From Sporosarcina sp. FSL K6-1508 (GTDB lineage Bacteria > Bacillota > Bacilli > Bacillales_A > Planococcaceae), in the NCBI RefSeq assembly GCF_038007465.1, contig NZ_JBBOXF010000001.1, positions 2,491,001-2,555,000 of the forward strand: a DNA stretch of 64,000 nucleotides, in the 5' to 3' direction. The first letter of the stretch is position 1. Every line of letters starts with the position of its first letter. The notes under the pieces were generated by a model. The model saw only the letters and a program-made list of their open reading frames with translations. It searched no databases and was not told the DNA's origin. The position numbers were made by a program, and so were the translations under genes. Of this stretch, positions 18,649 through 27,951 are shown in pieces.

Positions 18649-20583
18649 ATGACAAATATACTTAAATTGAAATTTCCGGACGGTGCAGTGAAAGAATTTC
18701 CACAAGGTACAACGACTGAAGATGTGGCAGCATCCATTAGTCCGGGACTGCGGAAAAGTGCATTGGCTGGTAAAGTAGGGGATAAATTAGTCGACTTGAA
18801 ATCGCCGATCACTGAAGACGGCGACATCGCAATCATTACACCTCAATCGCCGGAAGCACTTGAAATATTACGCCATAGTACAGCTCATCTTCTTGCACAA
18901 GCTGTAAAACGTAAGTTCCCTAATGCAAAACTAGGTATAGGGCCAGTTATCCAAAGCGGATTTTATTATGATATTGATTCGCCTGAACCGATTACAGCAG
19001 AAGATTTACCAGAACTTGAAAAAGAGATGAGAAGAATTATTGCTGAAAACGTGGAAGTAATTCGTCATGATGTATCTCGTGAAGAGGCGAAAAAGCGTTT
19101 TGAAGAAATCGATGACGAATATAAACTAGAACTTCTTGAAGCGATACCTGAGGGTGAGCAAGTGTCTATCTATGAACAAGGCGACTTCATTGACTTGTGC
19201 CGCGGTGTCCATGTTCCATCAACAGGCAAGCTAAAGGAATTCAAACTTCTTAGCATCGCAGGCGCTTATTGGCGCGGTGATTCAAATAACAAAATGCTGC
19301 AACGGATTTACGGCACAGCATTCTTCAAGAAAGATGAGTTGAAAGAGCATCTGCGTCTTTTGGAAGAAGCAAAAGAGCGTGATCATCGTAAAATCGGGAA
19401 AGAACTCAATCTGTTCATGAACTCTCAAAAAGTCGGACAAGGTTTGCCGATGTGGTTGCCTAAAGGAGCTACAATTCGTCGAATTATCGAGCGATACATT
19501 GTCGATAAGGAAGAGAAGCTTGGTTATGATCATGTATACACGCCAGTTCTCGGAAGCGTAGAATTATATAAAACTTCTGGCCACTGGGATCATTACCAGG
19601 ACGGCATGTTCCCAGTTATGAGCATGGATAATGAAGACCTTGTCCTTCGCCCGATGAACTGTCCGCATCATATGATGATTTACAAAAATGGTATCCATTC
19701 TTATAGAAACTTACCAATGCGAATTGCAGAACTTGGTACAATGCACCGATACGAAATGTCCGGCGCATTATCAGGATTACAGCGTGTCCGTGGAATGACG
19801 TTGAACGATGCTCATATTTTCGTCCGTCCCGACCAAATTAAAGATGAGTTTAAACGTGTCGTCCAACTTGTTATTGATGTCTATAAAGATTTTAATATCG
19901 ATGACTATTCATTCCGTGTTTCTTACCGCGACCCAGCAGATAAAGAGAAATATTTTGATGACGATGCAATGTGGAATCGTGCACAAACGATGTTAAAAGA
20001 AGCGATGGATGAGCTTGGTCTTGACTATGTTGAAGCCGAAGGGGAAGCTGCATTCTACGGACCTAAACTCGACGTTCAAGTGAAAACAGCAATTGGTATG
20101 GAAGAAACATTGTCAACAGTACAACTCGACTTCTTGCTTCCAGAACGTTTCGATCTAACATACGTTGGCGAAGATGGAAAACAACACCGTCCAGTCGTTA
20201 TTCACCGTGGCGTTGTTTCAACTATGGAACGTTTTGTTGCATTCCTAATTGAAGAATACAAAGGCGCATTTCCAACTTGGTTAGCACCTGTCCAAGTAGA
20301 AGTGATTCCAGTTTCGCCAGATGCACATTTCGACTATGCAGATGGTGTGCGCGAAAAACTTGTTGCTGCTGGATTCCGTGTTAACATTGATAGCCGAGAG
20401 GAAAAAATTGGTTATAAAATTCGGGAAGCCCAAATGCAAAAAGTGCCTTATATGCTCGTTCTTGGAGACAAGGAAGTTGAATCAGGCGAAGTGAACGTCC
20501 GTAAATACGGTGAGCAAAATTCAGAAAGCATGCAATTTGATGATTTCCTAGTAAAATTAAAGGATGAAGTAAGTAATATATAA
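18649..20583 (+). CDS. thrS: Threonyl-tRNA synthetase
   Basis: The 644-residue class II synthetase charges tRNA-Thr. It has the TGS domain (about 1-64), the editing domain with [16 protein letters not shown], the catalytic core with class II motif 2 ([15 protein letters not shown]) and the zinc site NCPHHMMIY, and a C-terminal anticodon-binding domain. ATG 18649 with AAAGAGGAG upstream is the start. The open frame continues upstream to 18424, but that part is the T-box leader and is not protein coding. Confidence 0.97.
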   Translation: MTNILKLKFPDGAVKEFPQGTTTEDVAASISPGLRKSALAGKVGDKLVDLKSPITEDGDIAIITPQSPEALEILRHSTAHLLAQAVKRKFPNAKLGIGPVIQSGFYYDIDSPEPITAEDLPELEKEMRRIIAENVEVIRHDVSREEAKKRFEEIDDEYKLELLEAIPEGEQVSIYEQGDFIDLCRGVHVPSTGKLKEFKLLSIAGAYWRGDSNNKMLQRIYGTAFFKKDELKEHLRLLEEAKERDHRKIGKELNLFMNSQKVGQGLPMWLPKGATIRRIIERYIVDKEEKLGYDHVYTPVLGSVELYKTSGHWDHYQDGMFPVMSMDNEDLVLRPMNCPHHMMIYKNGIHSYRNLPMRIAELGTMHRYEMSGALSGLQRVRGMTLNDAHIFVRPDQIKDEFKRVVQLVIDVYKDFNIDDYSFRVSYRDPADKEKYFDDDAMWNRAQTMLKEAMDELGLDYVEAEGEAAFYGPKLDVQVKTAIGMEETLSTVQLDFLLPERFDLTYVGEDGKQHRPVVIHRGVVSTMERFVAFLIEEYKGAFPTWLAPVQVEVIPVSPDAHFDYADGVREKLVAAGFRVNIDSREEKIGYKIREAQMQKVPYMLVLGDKEVESGEVNVRKYGEQNSESMQFDDFLVKLKDEVSNI

Positions 20584-20592
20584 TTAAAGTAG

Positions 20593-20621
20593 TTGACACT
20601 TTGATTGTCTCATGTTAAAGT
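20593..20621 (+). promoter_or_regulatory. Promoter of the infC-rpmI-rplT leader
   Basis: A perfect TTGACA at 20593-20598 is followed after 17 bp by TAAAGT at 20616-20621. It is immediately downstream of thrS. Confidence 0.55.
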
Positions 20622-20666
20622 AATTAAGGTTAGTAATGACTGAATACAGTTTGTGGTATAAGAAGA

Positions 20667-20790
20667 GGCTACCCGCTTCTCACCTGCTCGACGCCTAGAC
20701 GTTGTTGACAGGTCAACACATGAGTGAAGTGCCGTGCATTTGCACGTACACATACGCGGGTAGACAAATCCAATTTGTCTACCTTTTTTT
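20667..20790 (+). promoter_or_regulatory. L20-type autoregulatory leader of infC-rpmI-rplT
   Basis: A terminator hairpin, GGTAGACAAAT (20759-20769) with ATTTGTCTACC (20773-20783), is followed by seven T residues. Upstream CTACCCGC (20669-20676) can pair with GCGGGTAG (20756-20763), which would break the terminator. In B. subtilis ribosomal protein L20 binds such a leader and promotes termination, balancing IF3, L35 and L20 with rRNA. The pairing is seen; the ligand is inferred from family and position. Confidence 0.8.
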
Positions 20791-20871
20791 ATTGGATGGA
20801 CCTGTGGGACCGTCCCAACCGGACGGCATACCCAAACCATGTATTCGAGAAATATCCGGAGGTGGATTACT

Positions 20872-21390
20872 ATTAGCAAAGACATGTACGTAAATGAGGG
20901 CATCCGTGCCCGCGAGCTGCGCATTATCGATCACAACGGCGATCAGCTCGGAATCAAAACACGCACTGAGGCATTAGAAATTGCCGCTCTTGCGAATTTG
21001 GATCTTGTCCTTGTAGCTCCAACAGCGAAACCCCCAGTGGCTCGTATCATGGACCACGGAAAGTTCAAATTTGAGCAGCAGAAAAAGGATCGTGAAGTCC
21101 GTAAAAATCAGAAAATCATTCTGCTTAAAGAAGTTCGGTTAAGCCCGACGATCGATGAGCATGATTTCCAGACAAAACTACGGAACGCTATCAAGTTCCT
21201 TGAAAAAGGCGACAAAGTAAAAGCTTCTATCCGTTTCCGTGGACGTGCGATTACGCACAAGGAAATCGGGCAGCGCGTCCTTGACCGTTTCGCAGAAGCG
21301 TGCAAAGATGTATCTACGGTTGAACAACGACCGAAGATGGAAGGTCGCAGCATGTTCTTAGTGCTTGCACCAACTGCTGAAAAAGAGTAA
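20872..21390 (+). CDS. infC: Translation initiation factor IF-3 (AUU start)
   Basis: The 172-residue factor binds the 30S subunit, keeps 50S off and checks the start codon. The N-terminal domain has [18 protein letters not shown] and the C-terminal domain [16 protein letters not shown] sequence followed by [10 protein letters not shown]. No ATG, GTG or TTG fits the homologous N-terminus; ATT at 20872 is placed 9 nt after CCGGAGG and gives [11 protein letters not shown], the usual start. AUU is the conserved infC start in bacteria, and IF3 discriminates against it, giving feedback. The upstream in-frame ATG 20839 has no ribosome binding site. Confidence 0.95.
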   Translation: MSKDMYVNEGIRARELRIIDHNGDQLGIKTRTEALEIAALANLDLVLVAPTAKPPVARIMDHGKFKFEQQKKDREVRKNQKIILLKEVRLSPTIDEHDFQTKLRNAIKFLEKGDKVKASIRFRGRAITHKEIGQRVLDRFAEACKDVSTVEQRPKMEGRSMFLVLAPTAEKE

Positions 21391-21417
21391 GAATGAATGA
21401 TTTAGGAGGAACAGAAC

Positions 21418-21615
21418 ATGCCAAAAATGAAAACTCACCGCGGCTCAGCGAAACGTTTCAAAAAAACCGGTTCTGGTAAATTGAAACGCGGCCGTGCTTA
21501 CACAAGTCACTTATTTGCAAACAAACCGACGAAAGCAAAACGCCACCTGCGTAAAGCTTCACTCGTTTCTTCAGGCGACTTCAAACGTATTCGCCAAATG
21601 ATCACATACATGTAA
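21418..21615 (+). CDS. rpmI: 50S ribosomal protein L35
   Basis: A 65-residue basic protein starting [20 protein letters not shown], the exact L35 signature, with a Lys/Arg-rich body typical of rRNA binding. AGGAGGAACAGAAC precedes the ATG. It lies between infC and rplT in the universal infC-rpmI-rplT order. Confidence 0.98.
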   Translation: MPKMKTHRGSAKRFKKTGSGKLKRGRAYTSHLFANKPTKAKRHLRKASLVSSGDFKRIRQMITYM

Positions 21616-21659
21616 TAACAAAAAACACAATCGGACAGAAAAGCAGGAGGTAATGAACT

Positions 21660-22019
21660 ATGCCACGCGTAAAAGGTGGAACAGTGACGCGCAAGCGTCG
21701 TAATCGAGTATTGAAATTAGCAAAAGGTTACTTTGGTTCAAAACATAGACTTTACAAGGTAGCAAACCAACAGGTAATGAAATCATTCAACTATGCATAC
21801 CGTGACCGTCGTCAGAAGAAACGTGAATTCCGTAAACTTTGGATCACACGTATCAATGCGGCTGCACGTATTAACGGTCTTTCTTACAGCACTCTTATGC
21901 ACGGCTTGAAAGTAGCTGGCATCGATGTTAACCGTAAAATGCTTGCTGATCTTGCGGTGACTGACGCACAAGCGTTCACACAACTTGCAGATGTAGCAAA
22001 AAAATCAATCGCAAAATAA
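21660..22019 (+). CDS. rplT: 50S ribosomal protein L20
   Basis: A 119-residue ribosome assembly protein beginning [19 protein letters not shown], with the long basic N-terminal helix and the globular C-terminal part ([21 protein letters not shown]). Besides its role in the large subunit, L20 is the likely repressor acting on the leader at 20667-20790. CAGGAGG precedes the ATG. Confidence 0.98.
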   Translation: MPRVKGGTVTRKRRNRVLKLAKGYFGSKHRLYKVANQQVMKSFNYAYRDRRQKKREFRKLWITRINAAARINGLSYSTLMHGLKVAGIDVNRKMLADLAVTDAQAFTQLADVAKKSIAK

Positions 22020-22032
22020 GAACTTCAATAGA

Positions 22033-22080
22033 AGCCGCCAAACGGCCCAGAGCTAATCTGGGTGCGAGGCGGCTTTTTTA
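22033..22080 (+). terminator. Terminator of infC-rpmI-rplT
   Basis: AGCCGCC (22033-22039) pairs with GGCGGCT (22068-22074), with an inner CCCAG/CTGGG helix at 22046-22050 and 22058-22062, followed by a T-run. Confidence 0.85.
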
Positions 22081-22243
22081 TTAGGGGATTATTGGTTATG
22101 GAATTATCAAGGATTGTCGTAGTGTTCATGAATTCTGTCGTATCTTCTCACCCAGTCTTATAGGATTATTCTAGTATATTATTTCTTTGTGACGGCTAAA
22201 CAGTGTAAAATGTAAATGAAGAAAAGAAGAGGGGGAATAGCAC

Positions 22244-22534
22244 TTGCAAACGACAATTCTAGGGTGGATTGCCATCATGTCCATCTGGGCATTTATTGCG
22301 ATGGGTTATGATAAACGTCAAGCGAAAAGAAAAGGCCGGCGTATTCCTGAAAAGGATTTATGGACTCTGGCGCTGCTTGGTGGAGGCATCGGTGCTTATT
22401 TTGGAATGCAAGTTTTCCGTCATAAAACGAGGCATACATCTTTTCGGGTCGGCTTTCTGATATTGGCGATGGCCTATGGAATCGGTGTACTCTTTCTTCT
22501 TGGCGTCTCCCTGCCAGGAATAGTTGAGGCGTAA
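22244..22534 (+). CDS. ysdA: DUF1294 membrane protein YsdA
   Basis: A 96-residue protein with three hydrophobic segments (about 5-22, 42-60, 70-92) and a basic loop YDKRQAKRKGRRIPE between the first two, a DUF1294 hallmark. Start is TTG 22244 behind GAGGGGGAATAG. It follows rplT as ysdA does in B. subtilis and converges with ysdB. No function is established for the family. Confidence 0.88.
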   Translation: MQTTILGWIAIMSIWAFIAMGYDKRQAKRKGRRIPEKDLWTLALLGGGIGAYFGMQVFRHKTRHTSFRVGFLILAMAYGIGVLFLLGVSLPGIVEA

Positions 22535-22561
22535 AAAAAAGCCCGTATATACCACGGACTT

Positions 22562-22945
22562 TTACTGTTGTTCCATTAGTTGTTCGATAGGGTTTTTCCA
22601 ACTAATCGTTGCGTTAGGATAGTTGGATAGGATCTCAGATTCGAGGAAATGAAAATCGTCTTTTGTAAAACCTTGAAGTTTTGTGTCATCTTTCACCCAG
22701 ACGAAGATAGATATGACGTCAATTGAATCATCCGTCGTGCCCAAATATTTTTCACCTTCAAACATAGCGCCTTTATACGTAATGAAAAAGTTTTTCCGCA
22801 CATTTTTCACTTCATCGTAAAAGTAATATTTCTCCACTGCATATGCATCATCAAGCTTGCGTTTTGGGTCCGTTAAATAACGAATCCCCCGATAGAAAAA
22901 ATAAATGATAAAGGCAATAATGACAAAGCGGATCATTAATCCCAT
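22562..22945 (-). CDS. ysdB: Sigma-W pathway protein YsdB
   Basis: A 127-residue protein with one N-terminal membrane segment (about 3-20) and a soluble domain with the conserved-looking VEKYYFYDEVKNVRKNF. Gene order (rplT-ysdA-ysdB) and length match B. subtilis YsdB (about 130 residues), which affects the sigma-W response to cell-envelope stress. ATG at 22945 follows AAGGGGGG. Unlike in B. subtilis, the next gene ysdC lies 31 kb away and the gene faces ysdA. Confidence 0.85.
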   Translation of the reverse strand: MGLMIRFVIIAFIIYFFYRGIRYLTDPKRKLDDAYAVEKYYFYDEVKNVRKNFFITYKGAMFEGEKYLGTTDDSIDVISIFVWVKDDTKLQGFTKDDFHFLESEILSNYPNATISWKNPIEQLMEQQ

Positions 22946-23039
22946 AACAGATCCCCCCTTATTATTTAATAGATACTATCCTATACGGTCGACCCATCTA
23001 AATAGTTTCACTATATTTAAATTAATTGGAGGTTTTTTT

Positions 23040-23525
23040 ATGGAACTGTCAAAACTATTTGCCATGCAGCGTGAACTCGATTTATTTATCCAAAATAACA
23101 GAGAGAAACAGACGGATGTTTTTCAAGAAAAGGGACTGGCACTCCTAGTCGAATTAGCGGAACTTGCTAATGAAACCCGTTGCTTTAAATTTTGGAGTAC
23201 GAAAGGACCTTCGGACGATGCTGTTATCCTCGAAGAGTATGTGGATTCGATTCATTTTCTTCTTTCGCTTGGTATTGAGAAAAACCTGCATACACTTACA
23301 AACTGGCCTGAGGGTGAAGTTGAAGGGGAATTGACACACTTATTTCTAGAGACGACAGCTGTGATTCACCGCTTTTTGAATGAACTTACCATGGCTGCTT
23401 ATGAGCAAGTCTGGATTCATTATGGAGCCATCGCCAAAAAACTCGGTTTTTCAAATGAAGATATTATTATTGCATACTTAGCAAAGAATGAAGAAAATTA
23501 TACACGACAAAAAACAGGTTATTAA
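23040..23525 (+). CDS. dUTP diphosphatase, dimeric all-alpha type
   Basis: The 161-residue protein belongs to the dUTPase_2/MazG-like all-alpha NTP pyrophosphatases, which hydrolyse dUTP to dUMP and keep uracil out of DNA. The metal-binding pattern is seen as LLVELAELANE (E-x-x-E type) and LEEYVDSIHFLLS (E-x-x-D type), with KFWS between them. ATG 23040 follows TTGGAGG; upstream in-frame codons to 22905 lie over the ysdB promoter and are not used. This family is usual in Bacillales and in their phages; nothing else phage-like is near. Confidence 0.88.
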   Translation: MELSKLFAMQRELDLFIQNNREKQTDVFQEKGLALLVELAELANETRCFKFWSTKGPSDDAVILEEYVDSIHFLLSLGIEKNLHTLTNWPEGEVEGELTHLFLETTAVIHRFLNELTMAAYEQVWIHYGAIAKKLGFSNEDIIIAYLAKNEENYTRQKTGY

Positions 23526-23616
23526 TTGTTTTATAGAAAAATCAAAAAATAGATTGACAGAAGCCTTCAAATAAAAAATAATAGAGTTAGTATATAAGTT
23601 TTGAGGAGGCGTCAAA

Positions 23617-24108
23617 GTGAACGATTGGAACAAGGAAGACTTTGGTGTACGGTTAAAAAAATTGCGTGAAGAACGTGGACTGTCAATGATGGCGTTCGGA
23701 ACAGCTATTGGAACATCAGCAAGTCGTATTAAAGATTGGGAAAAAGGGAAGAATGCACCCTCAGCAGCATGGATAGCAAAAATCTCTGAACGGTTCAATG
23801 TTTCAACCGATGAACTAATTCTTGGTAATGCGAAGACATCAAAGCCATTTAAGGGTTCAAGTTCTACAAATGTAGATATGCTTTACGACAAGTTAAGGGA
23901 AAATATTACCACCGAAGTAGTAGAGATAGAGAAAAGCGATACAGCGGAGCTTTATGCAGAACTAGATGCAATACACAAAGAACAATATAGAAGCGGAAAA
24001 GGCAGAAGACGTGCAGAGCTTGAAATGCTTGGTATATTGACAGAACTGCCGAAGAAAGAAGTGCTTGAACTTTTAGAGCTTGCAAAGTTAAAAAAACGCT
24101 GGATGTAA
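23617..24108 (+). CDS. XRE-family transcriptional regulator
   Basis: A 163-residue protein with an N-terminal helix-turn-helix (about 8-65; LKKLREERGLSMMAFGTAIG, then SRIKDWEKGKNAPS) and a charged C-terminal helical part (about 85-163) with LYAELDAIHKEQYRSGKGR. GTG 23617 follows GAGGAGG. The stop codon TAA shares its last base with the ATG of the next gene, so it is translationally coupled to a membrane phosphoesterase. The target genes are unknown; autoregulation of this pair is the simplest guess. Confidence 0.82.
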   Translation: MNDWNKEDFGVRLKKLREERGLSMMAFGTAIGTSASRIKDWEKGKNAPSAAWIAKISERFNVSTDELILGNAKTSKPFKGSSSTNVDMLYDKLRENITTEVVEIEKSDTAELYAELDAIHKEQYRSGKGRRRAELEMLGILTELPKKEVLELLELAKLKKRWM

Positions 24109-24974
24109 TGGAAACAACGAAACTAAAGAAGCCGCCCCGACGTAAATGGTTTTTCATCTTACTCATTATTGGTCTTCTTAGCTTTGTCATATACAAAGGA
24201 AATGCGACTGTTGGAGTAACGCGGTATGAAATCGTGTCGGACAAGATTCCTGATGCTTACGACACATACAGAATCGTCCAGATTTCTGATTTGCATGATG
24301 CTGAATTTGGTGACAATCACTCGGAAGTTGTCAATCGAGTGAAAATGATTACACCTCAAGCGATATTCATTACTGGCGATTTTATCGATAGCAATCGGTA
24401 TAATCTTGAACAAAGCCTGATTCTTATTGAAGAACTTCAATTTGTCGCTCCAATCTATTACGTAACAGGAAATCATGAAATTGCTACGCAGGATATGGAA
24501 CGTATTCATGAAGCCCTCGAAGATCTGGGTGTCCGGGTCTTATCTGACGAAGCTGATGTGATTACGCTGTTTCCGGATAGCTCAATAGCAATAGGCGGCA
24601 TAGAAGACCCGCTGGCAAGCGGGCTTGAAGATGACGAAGCTGTTAAGCTATCTATTGAAAAAGCATTTGAAAATGTACCTGATGATATGTTTAAAATTCT
24701 TTTGTCACATAGACCGGAACAATTTAATGTATACGCTGAACAGGAGATCGACTTGACGTTCAGTGGCCATGCCCATGGAGGCCAGTTTCGAATCCCCGGA
24801 ATCGGTGGTCTTATCTCTCCAGGTCAGGGCTGGTTTCCAAAATACTCTTCGGGCATCCATGAAAAGAATGGCAGTCACTTAGTGGTCAGTCGGGGTCTTG
24901 GCAACAGCATCATTCCGGTACGGCTATTTAATCAGCCGGAAATAGTCGTTGTAACCTTGAGAAAAACTGAATAA
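24108..24974 (+). CDS. Membrane-anchored metallophosphoesterase (YkuE/YaeI type)
   Basis: A 288-residue protein with an N-terminal anchor (about 14-30) after a basic KKPPRRK stretch. The calcineurin-like dimetal motifs appear in order: QISDLHDAEFG (D-x-H), ITGDFIDSN (GD-x-x-D), VTGNHEIA (GNHE), LLSHRPEQF (H) and FSGHAHGGQFRIPG (GHxHGGQ). Relatives such as YkuE and YaeI hydrolyse phosphoester or pyrophosphate bonds near the membrane (YaeI acts on UDP-diacylglucosamine in E. coli-like organisms; substrate in Gram-positives is unclear). The active site probably faces outside if the anchor is N-in. It overlaps the XRE gene by one base; a terminator follows. Confidence 0.88.
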   Translation: METTKLKKPPRRKWFFILLIIGLLSFVIYKGNATVGVTRYEIVSDKIPDAYDTYRIVQISDLHDAEFGDNHSEVVNRVKMITPQAIFITGDFIDSNRYNLEQSLILIEELQFVAPIYYVTGNHEIATQDMERIHEALEDLGVRVLSDEADVITLFPDSSIAIGGIEDPLASGLEDDEAVKLSIEKAFENVPDDMFKILLSHRPEQFNVYAEQEIDLTFSGHAHGGQFRIPGIGGLISPGQGWFPKYSSGIHEKNGSHLVVSRGLGNSIIPVRLFNQPEIVVVTLRKTE

Positions 24975-24978
24975 GCGT

Positions 24979-25014
24979 AACCTCCGTTCAATAATGAATG
25001 GAGGTTTTTTGTTT
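24979..25014 (+). terminator. Terminator of the XRE-phosphoesterase operon
   Basis: AACCTCCGTTCA (24979-24990) pairs with TGAATGGAGGTT (24995-25006) with one mismatch, followed by TTTTTTGTTTTT. Confidence 0.85.
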
Positions 25015-25110
25015 TTAAAAAACACTTCCTAAACTACTTGGAAGAGTATGAAAAGTACCAATCATTCAGTTATGATGAAGGAGGTACGTATTTAAGGGAG
25101 GCTGATTGAA

Positions 25111-26094
25111 GTGAAAGCATTTATTCATGAGTTCGGGCAGTTGAAACTAAACGATATGAAAGAACCGATTGCGGGAAGTGGTGAGGTCGTTGTTGCGATC
25201 CGGGCGGCTGGGTTGAATCGTCGCGATTTATACATACCTAGACGAAGAGGAGATGAAGCGCCAGCATTGATATTGGGATCTGACGGGGCGGGAGTAATCG
25301 ATACAATAGGCGAAGGGGTAACGGGGTTTGCGGTCGGGGATGAAGTAATGATTAATCCTTCGCTGCGTTGGTTTAAAAATAGTGAGGCGCCGCCGGTTTC
25401 TTTTGATATTTTAGGAATGCCTGATAACGGGACGTTTGCGGAGAAGATTGCCATTTCGGCTGAACAGATTGAAAGGAAACCTGCTCACTTGTCATGGGAA
25501 GAGGCAGCAGTTCTTTCCCTAGCAGGTCTTACAGGCTATCGTGCTCTCTTTACCAAAGGAGGATTGCAAGCAAGCGATACAGTTTTCATCCCAGGTGCTG
25601 GCAGCGGAGTAGCCACATATCTTATTGCGTTCGCTAAAAACATTGGGGCACGTGTGATTGTTACTTCACGCAGTGAAGCTAAGCGTAAGCAGGCGCTTCA
25701 ACTTGGTGCGGATCTTGCCCTTGATACGAATGGGGATTGGAATAAGGAACTGGAGGGAGAGACGATTGACCTTGTTATCGAAAGTGTAGGCCGGGCGACG
25801 TTTAACCGTTCACTCAGTATATTGAAAAAAGGCGGGCGCATTGTCGTGTTCGGCGCAACGACTGACGATACGGTTGACTTGGATTTACGGGCGTTTTTCT
25901 ACGGACAATACCAGCTTTTCGGTTCTACGTTGGGAAGTCGGGAAGAACTGCGTGATATGATTGCGCATGTCGAAAAATACGGGACGCATCCAATTGTCGA
26001 CAAAGTGTTCAAGTTGGACGACGCAGTAGAGGCATTCGATTATATTGAAGAGAGTAAGCAGTTTGGAAAAGTGGTACTGCGAATAACAAGGTAA
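25111..26094 (+). CDS. Zinc-independent MDR-family NAD(P)H oxidoreductase (quinone reductase-like)
   Basis: A 327-residue medium-chain dehydrogenase/reductase. The N-terminal GroES-like domain has AAGLNRRDLYIPRRRG and LGSDGAGVIDTIGEGVTGFAVGDEV; the Rossmann domain has PGAGSGVATYLIAFAKNIGARVIVTSRS. The four-Cys structural zinc lobe of classical alcohol dehydrogenases is absent and I see no catalytic-zinc Cys/His pattern, which favours a quinone-oxidoreductase or enoyl-reductase type activity using NADPH. B. subtilis YogA is similar in type. GTG 25111 follows GGGAGG by 9 nt. It stands alone. Confidence 0.83.
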   Translation: MKAFIHEFGQLKLNDMKEPIAGSGEVVVAIRAAGLNRRDLYIPRRRGDEAPALILGSDGAGVIDTIGEGVTGFAVGDEVMINPSLRWFKNSEAPPVSFDILGMPDNGTFAEKIAISAEQIERKPAHLSWEEAAVLSLAGLTGYRALFTKGGLQASDTVFIPGAGSGVATYLIAFAKNIGARVIVTSRSEAKRKQALQLGADLALDTNGDWNKELEGETIDLVIESVGRATFNRSLSILKKGGRIVVFGATTDDTVDLDLRAFFYGQYQLFGSTLGSREELRDMIAHVEKYGTHPIVDKVFKLDDAVEAFDYIEESKQFGKVVLRITR

Positions 26095-26198
26095 CGTAGC
26101 AATTCATCTGAATAATCATGTCGAACGAAAGTTGCGGAATTTTAACTGTCATTAGACATAGATACGGTATACTTAAAACAAAGAAAGGTGGGACAGGT

Positions 26199-27878
26199 AT
26201 GACAGAAAAAATATCACCACTGACTGATTTACAAATAGCATCACAAGCCACAATGGAATCGATTTGGACGATAGCAAGGGAAGCAGGCATACCCGAAGAG
26301 GCAGTTGAACCTTACGGCAGATTCAAAGCAAAGATTGATATAACAAAGTTAACCGAAAGTAGCAAGGAGGGAAAAGTGGTTCTTGTCACAGCAATCAGCC
26401 CAACGCCGGCGGGGGAAGGGAAGTCAACTGTAACCGTAGGGCTTGCTGACGCCCTTTCAAAGCTCGGAGAAAAAACAATGATTGCATTAAGAGAACCATC
26501 CCTTGGACCCGTTATGGGGATGAAGGGAGGGGCTACAGGCGGTGGCTATGCCCAAGTGTTGCCGATGGAAGAAATAAACTTGCATTTCAACGGTGATATC
26601 CATGCAATTACAACTGCGAATAATGCGCTCAGTGCACTGATAGATAATCATCTTCACCAAGGAAATCTGCTCCGGATTGACCCGCGGAGAATTACTTGGA
26701 AACGTGTTTTGGATATGAATGATCGTGCTTTACGTAACGTAACAATCGGACTCGGCGGGCCTGCGCAAGGTGTTCCGAGGGAAGAGGGCTTCGATATTAC
26801 AGTTGCTTCTGAAATTATGGCAGTGTTCTGTTTGGCGACAAGTTTGCAAGACTTGAAAGAGAGACTTGCGCGTATCGTGATTGGTTACACGTATGACAAA
26901 GAGGCAGTAACCGTGCGTGACCTTGGCGTGCAAGGAGCATTGGCACTCCTGCTGAAAGAAGCGTTTAAACCAAACTTAGTGCAAACGATTGAAGGAACCC
27001 CGGCGCTGATTCACGGTGGACCCTTTGCAAATATTGCTCATGGCTGTAACTCATTGATTGCAACAAATACTGCACGTAAACTGGCCGATATCGTTGTAAC
27101 AGAAGCAGGGTTTGGAGCAGATCTAGGTGCGGAGAAATTTATGAATATAAAAGCACGCCAAGGCGAATTCTCACCCGACGCTGTTGTTATTGTAGCAACA
27201 GTGCGTGCACTTAAAATGCATGGCGGAGTACCGAAAAACCAGCTTGCGAGTAAAAATGTTCAAGCGGTTATAGATGGAATCGTAAACTTAGCAAAGCATA
27301 TTGATACTATTCGTGCATTCGGTGTTCAGCCTGTCGTTGCGTTGAACAAATTCATCACAGACACTGCTGCTGAACTGGAAATCATTTTTGAATGGTGTGA
27401 GGAAAATGAAATAAGAGTAGCGCTTACGGATGTCTGGGAACGTGGTGGTGAAGGCGGTATCGCTCTGGCGCAGGAAGTTATAAAGCTTCTAGATGAACCA
27501 AATAACTTTACTCCGCTCTATGATGTAGAACAGTCCGTAAGCGATAAAATTACAACCATTGTTCAAAAAGTTTATGGTGGAATGGGTGTTATTTTTACAG
27601 ATCAAGCACTTAAAGATCTCATAGATATCGAGAAAAATGGCTGGGGCATCTTGCCGATTTGTATGGCTAAAACGCAGTATTCATTCTCGGATGACCCAAA
27701 AATACTCGGGCGTCCTGAAGGGTTTACGATTACTGTCAGGAAAATTATTCCGAAACTTGGGGCTGGATTCCTGGTTTGCCTGACGGGAGATATTATGACG
27801 ATGCCGGGATTGCCGAAAACGCCTGCAGCACTGCAGATGGATATCGATTCACAAGGGAATGCTGTCGGGTTAATGTGA
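26199..27878 (+). CDS. fhs: Formate-tetrahydrofolate ligase
   Basis: The 559-residue enzyme makes 10-formyl-THF from formate, THF and ATP, feeding purine and formyl-Met synthesis. The P-loop-like [20 protein letters not shown], the [20 protein letters not shown] loop and [17 protein letters not shown] are diagnostic. Upstream in-frame codons to 26118 precede the AAGGTGGGA ribosome binding site and are not used; ATG 26199 is the start. B. subtilis lacks fhs, so this is a lineage difference. The gene is alone and ends at a strong terminator. Confidence 0.96.
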   Translation: MTEKISPLTDLQIASQATMESIWTIAREAGIPEEAVEPYGRFKAKIDITKLTESSKEGKVVLVTAISPTPAGEGKSTVTVGLADALSKLGEKTMIALREPSLGPVMGMKGGATGGGYAQVLPMEEINLHFNGDIHAITTANNALSALIDNHLHQGNLLRIDPRRITWKRVLDMNDRALRNVTIGLGGPAQGVPREEGFDITVASEIMAVFCLATSLQDLKERLARIVIGYTYDKEAVTVRDLGVQGALALLLKEAFKPNLVQTIEGTPALIHGGPFANIAHGCNSLIATNTARKLADIVVTEAGFGADLGAEKFMNIKARQGEFSPDAVVIVATVRALKMHGGVPKNQLASKNVQAVIDGIVNLAKHIDTIRAFGVQPVVALNKFITDTAAELEIIFEWCEENEIRVALTDVWERGGEGGIALAQEVIKLLDEPNNFTPLYDVEQSVSDKITTIVQKVYGGMGVIFTDQALKDLIDIEKNGWGILPICMAKTQYSFSDDPKILGRPEGFTITVRKIIPKLGAGFLVCLTGDIMTMPGLPKTPAALQMDIDSQGNAVGLM

Positions 27879-27904
27879 TTTTTAAAATTGTAGGTAAGTA
27901 AGAA

Positions 27905-27950
27905 AAAGAACGAGGCTATCCTAAAGTACTGGGATAGCCTCGTTCTTTGT
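27905..27950. terminator. Bidirectional terminator between fhs and pepF
   Basis: A perfect 17-bp stem, AAAGAACGAGGCTATCC (27905-27921) with GGATAGCCTCGTTCTTT (27932-27948), lies between two convergent genes. A/T runs are present on both sides. Confidence 0.9.
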
Positions 27951-27951
27951 T

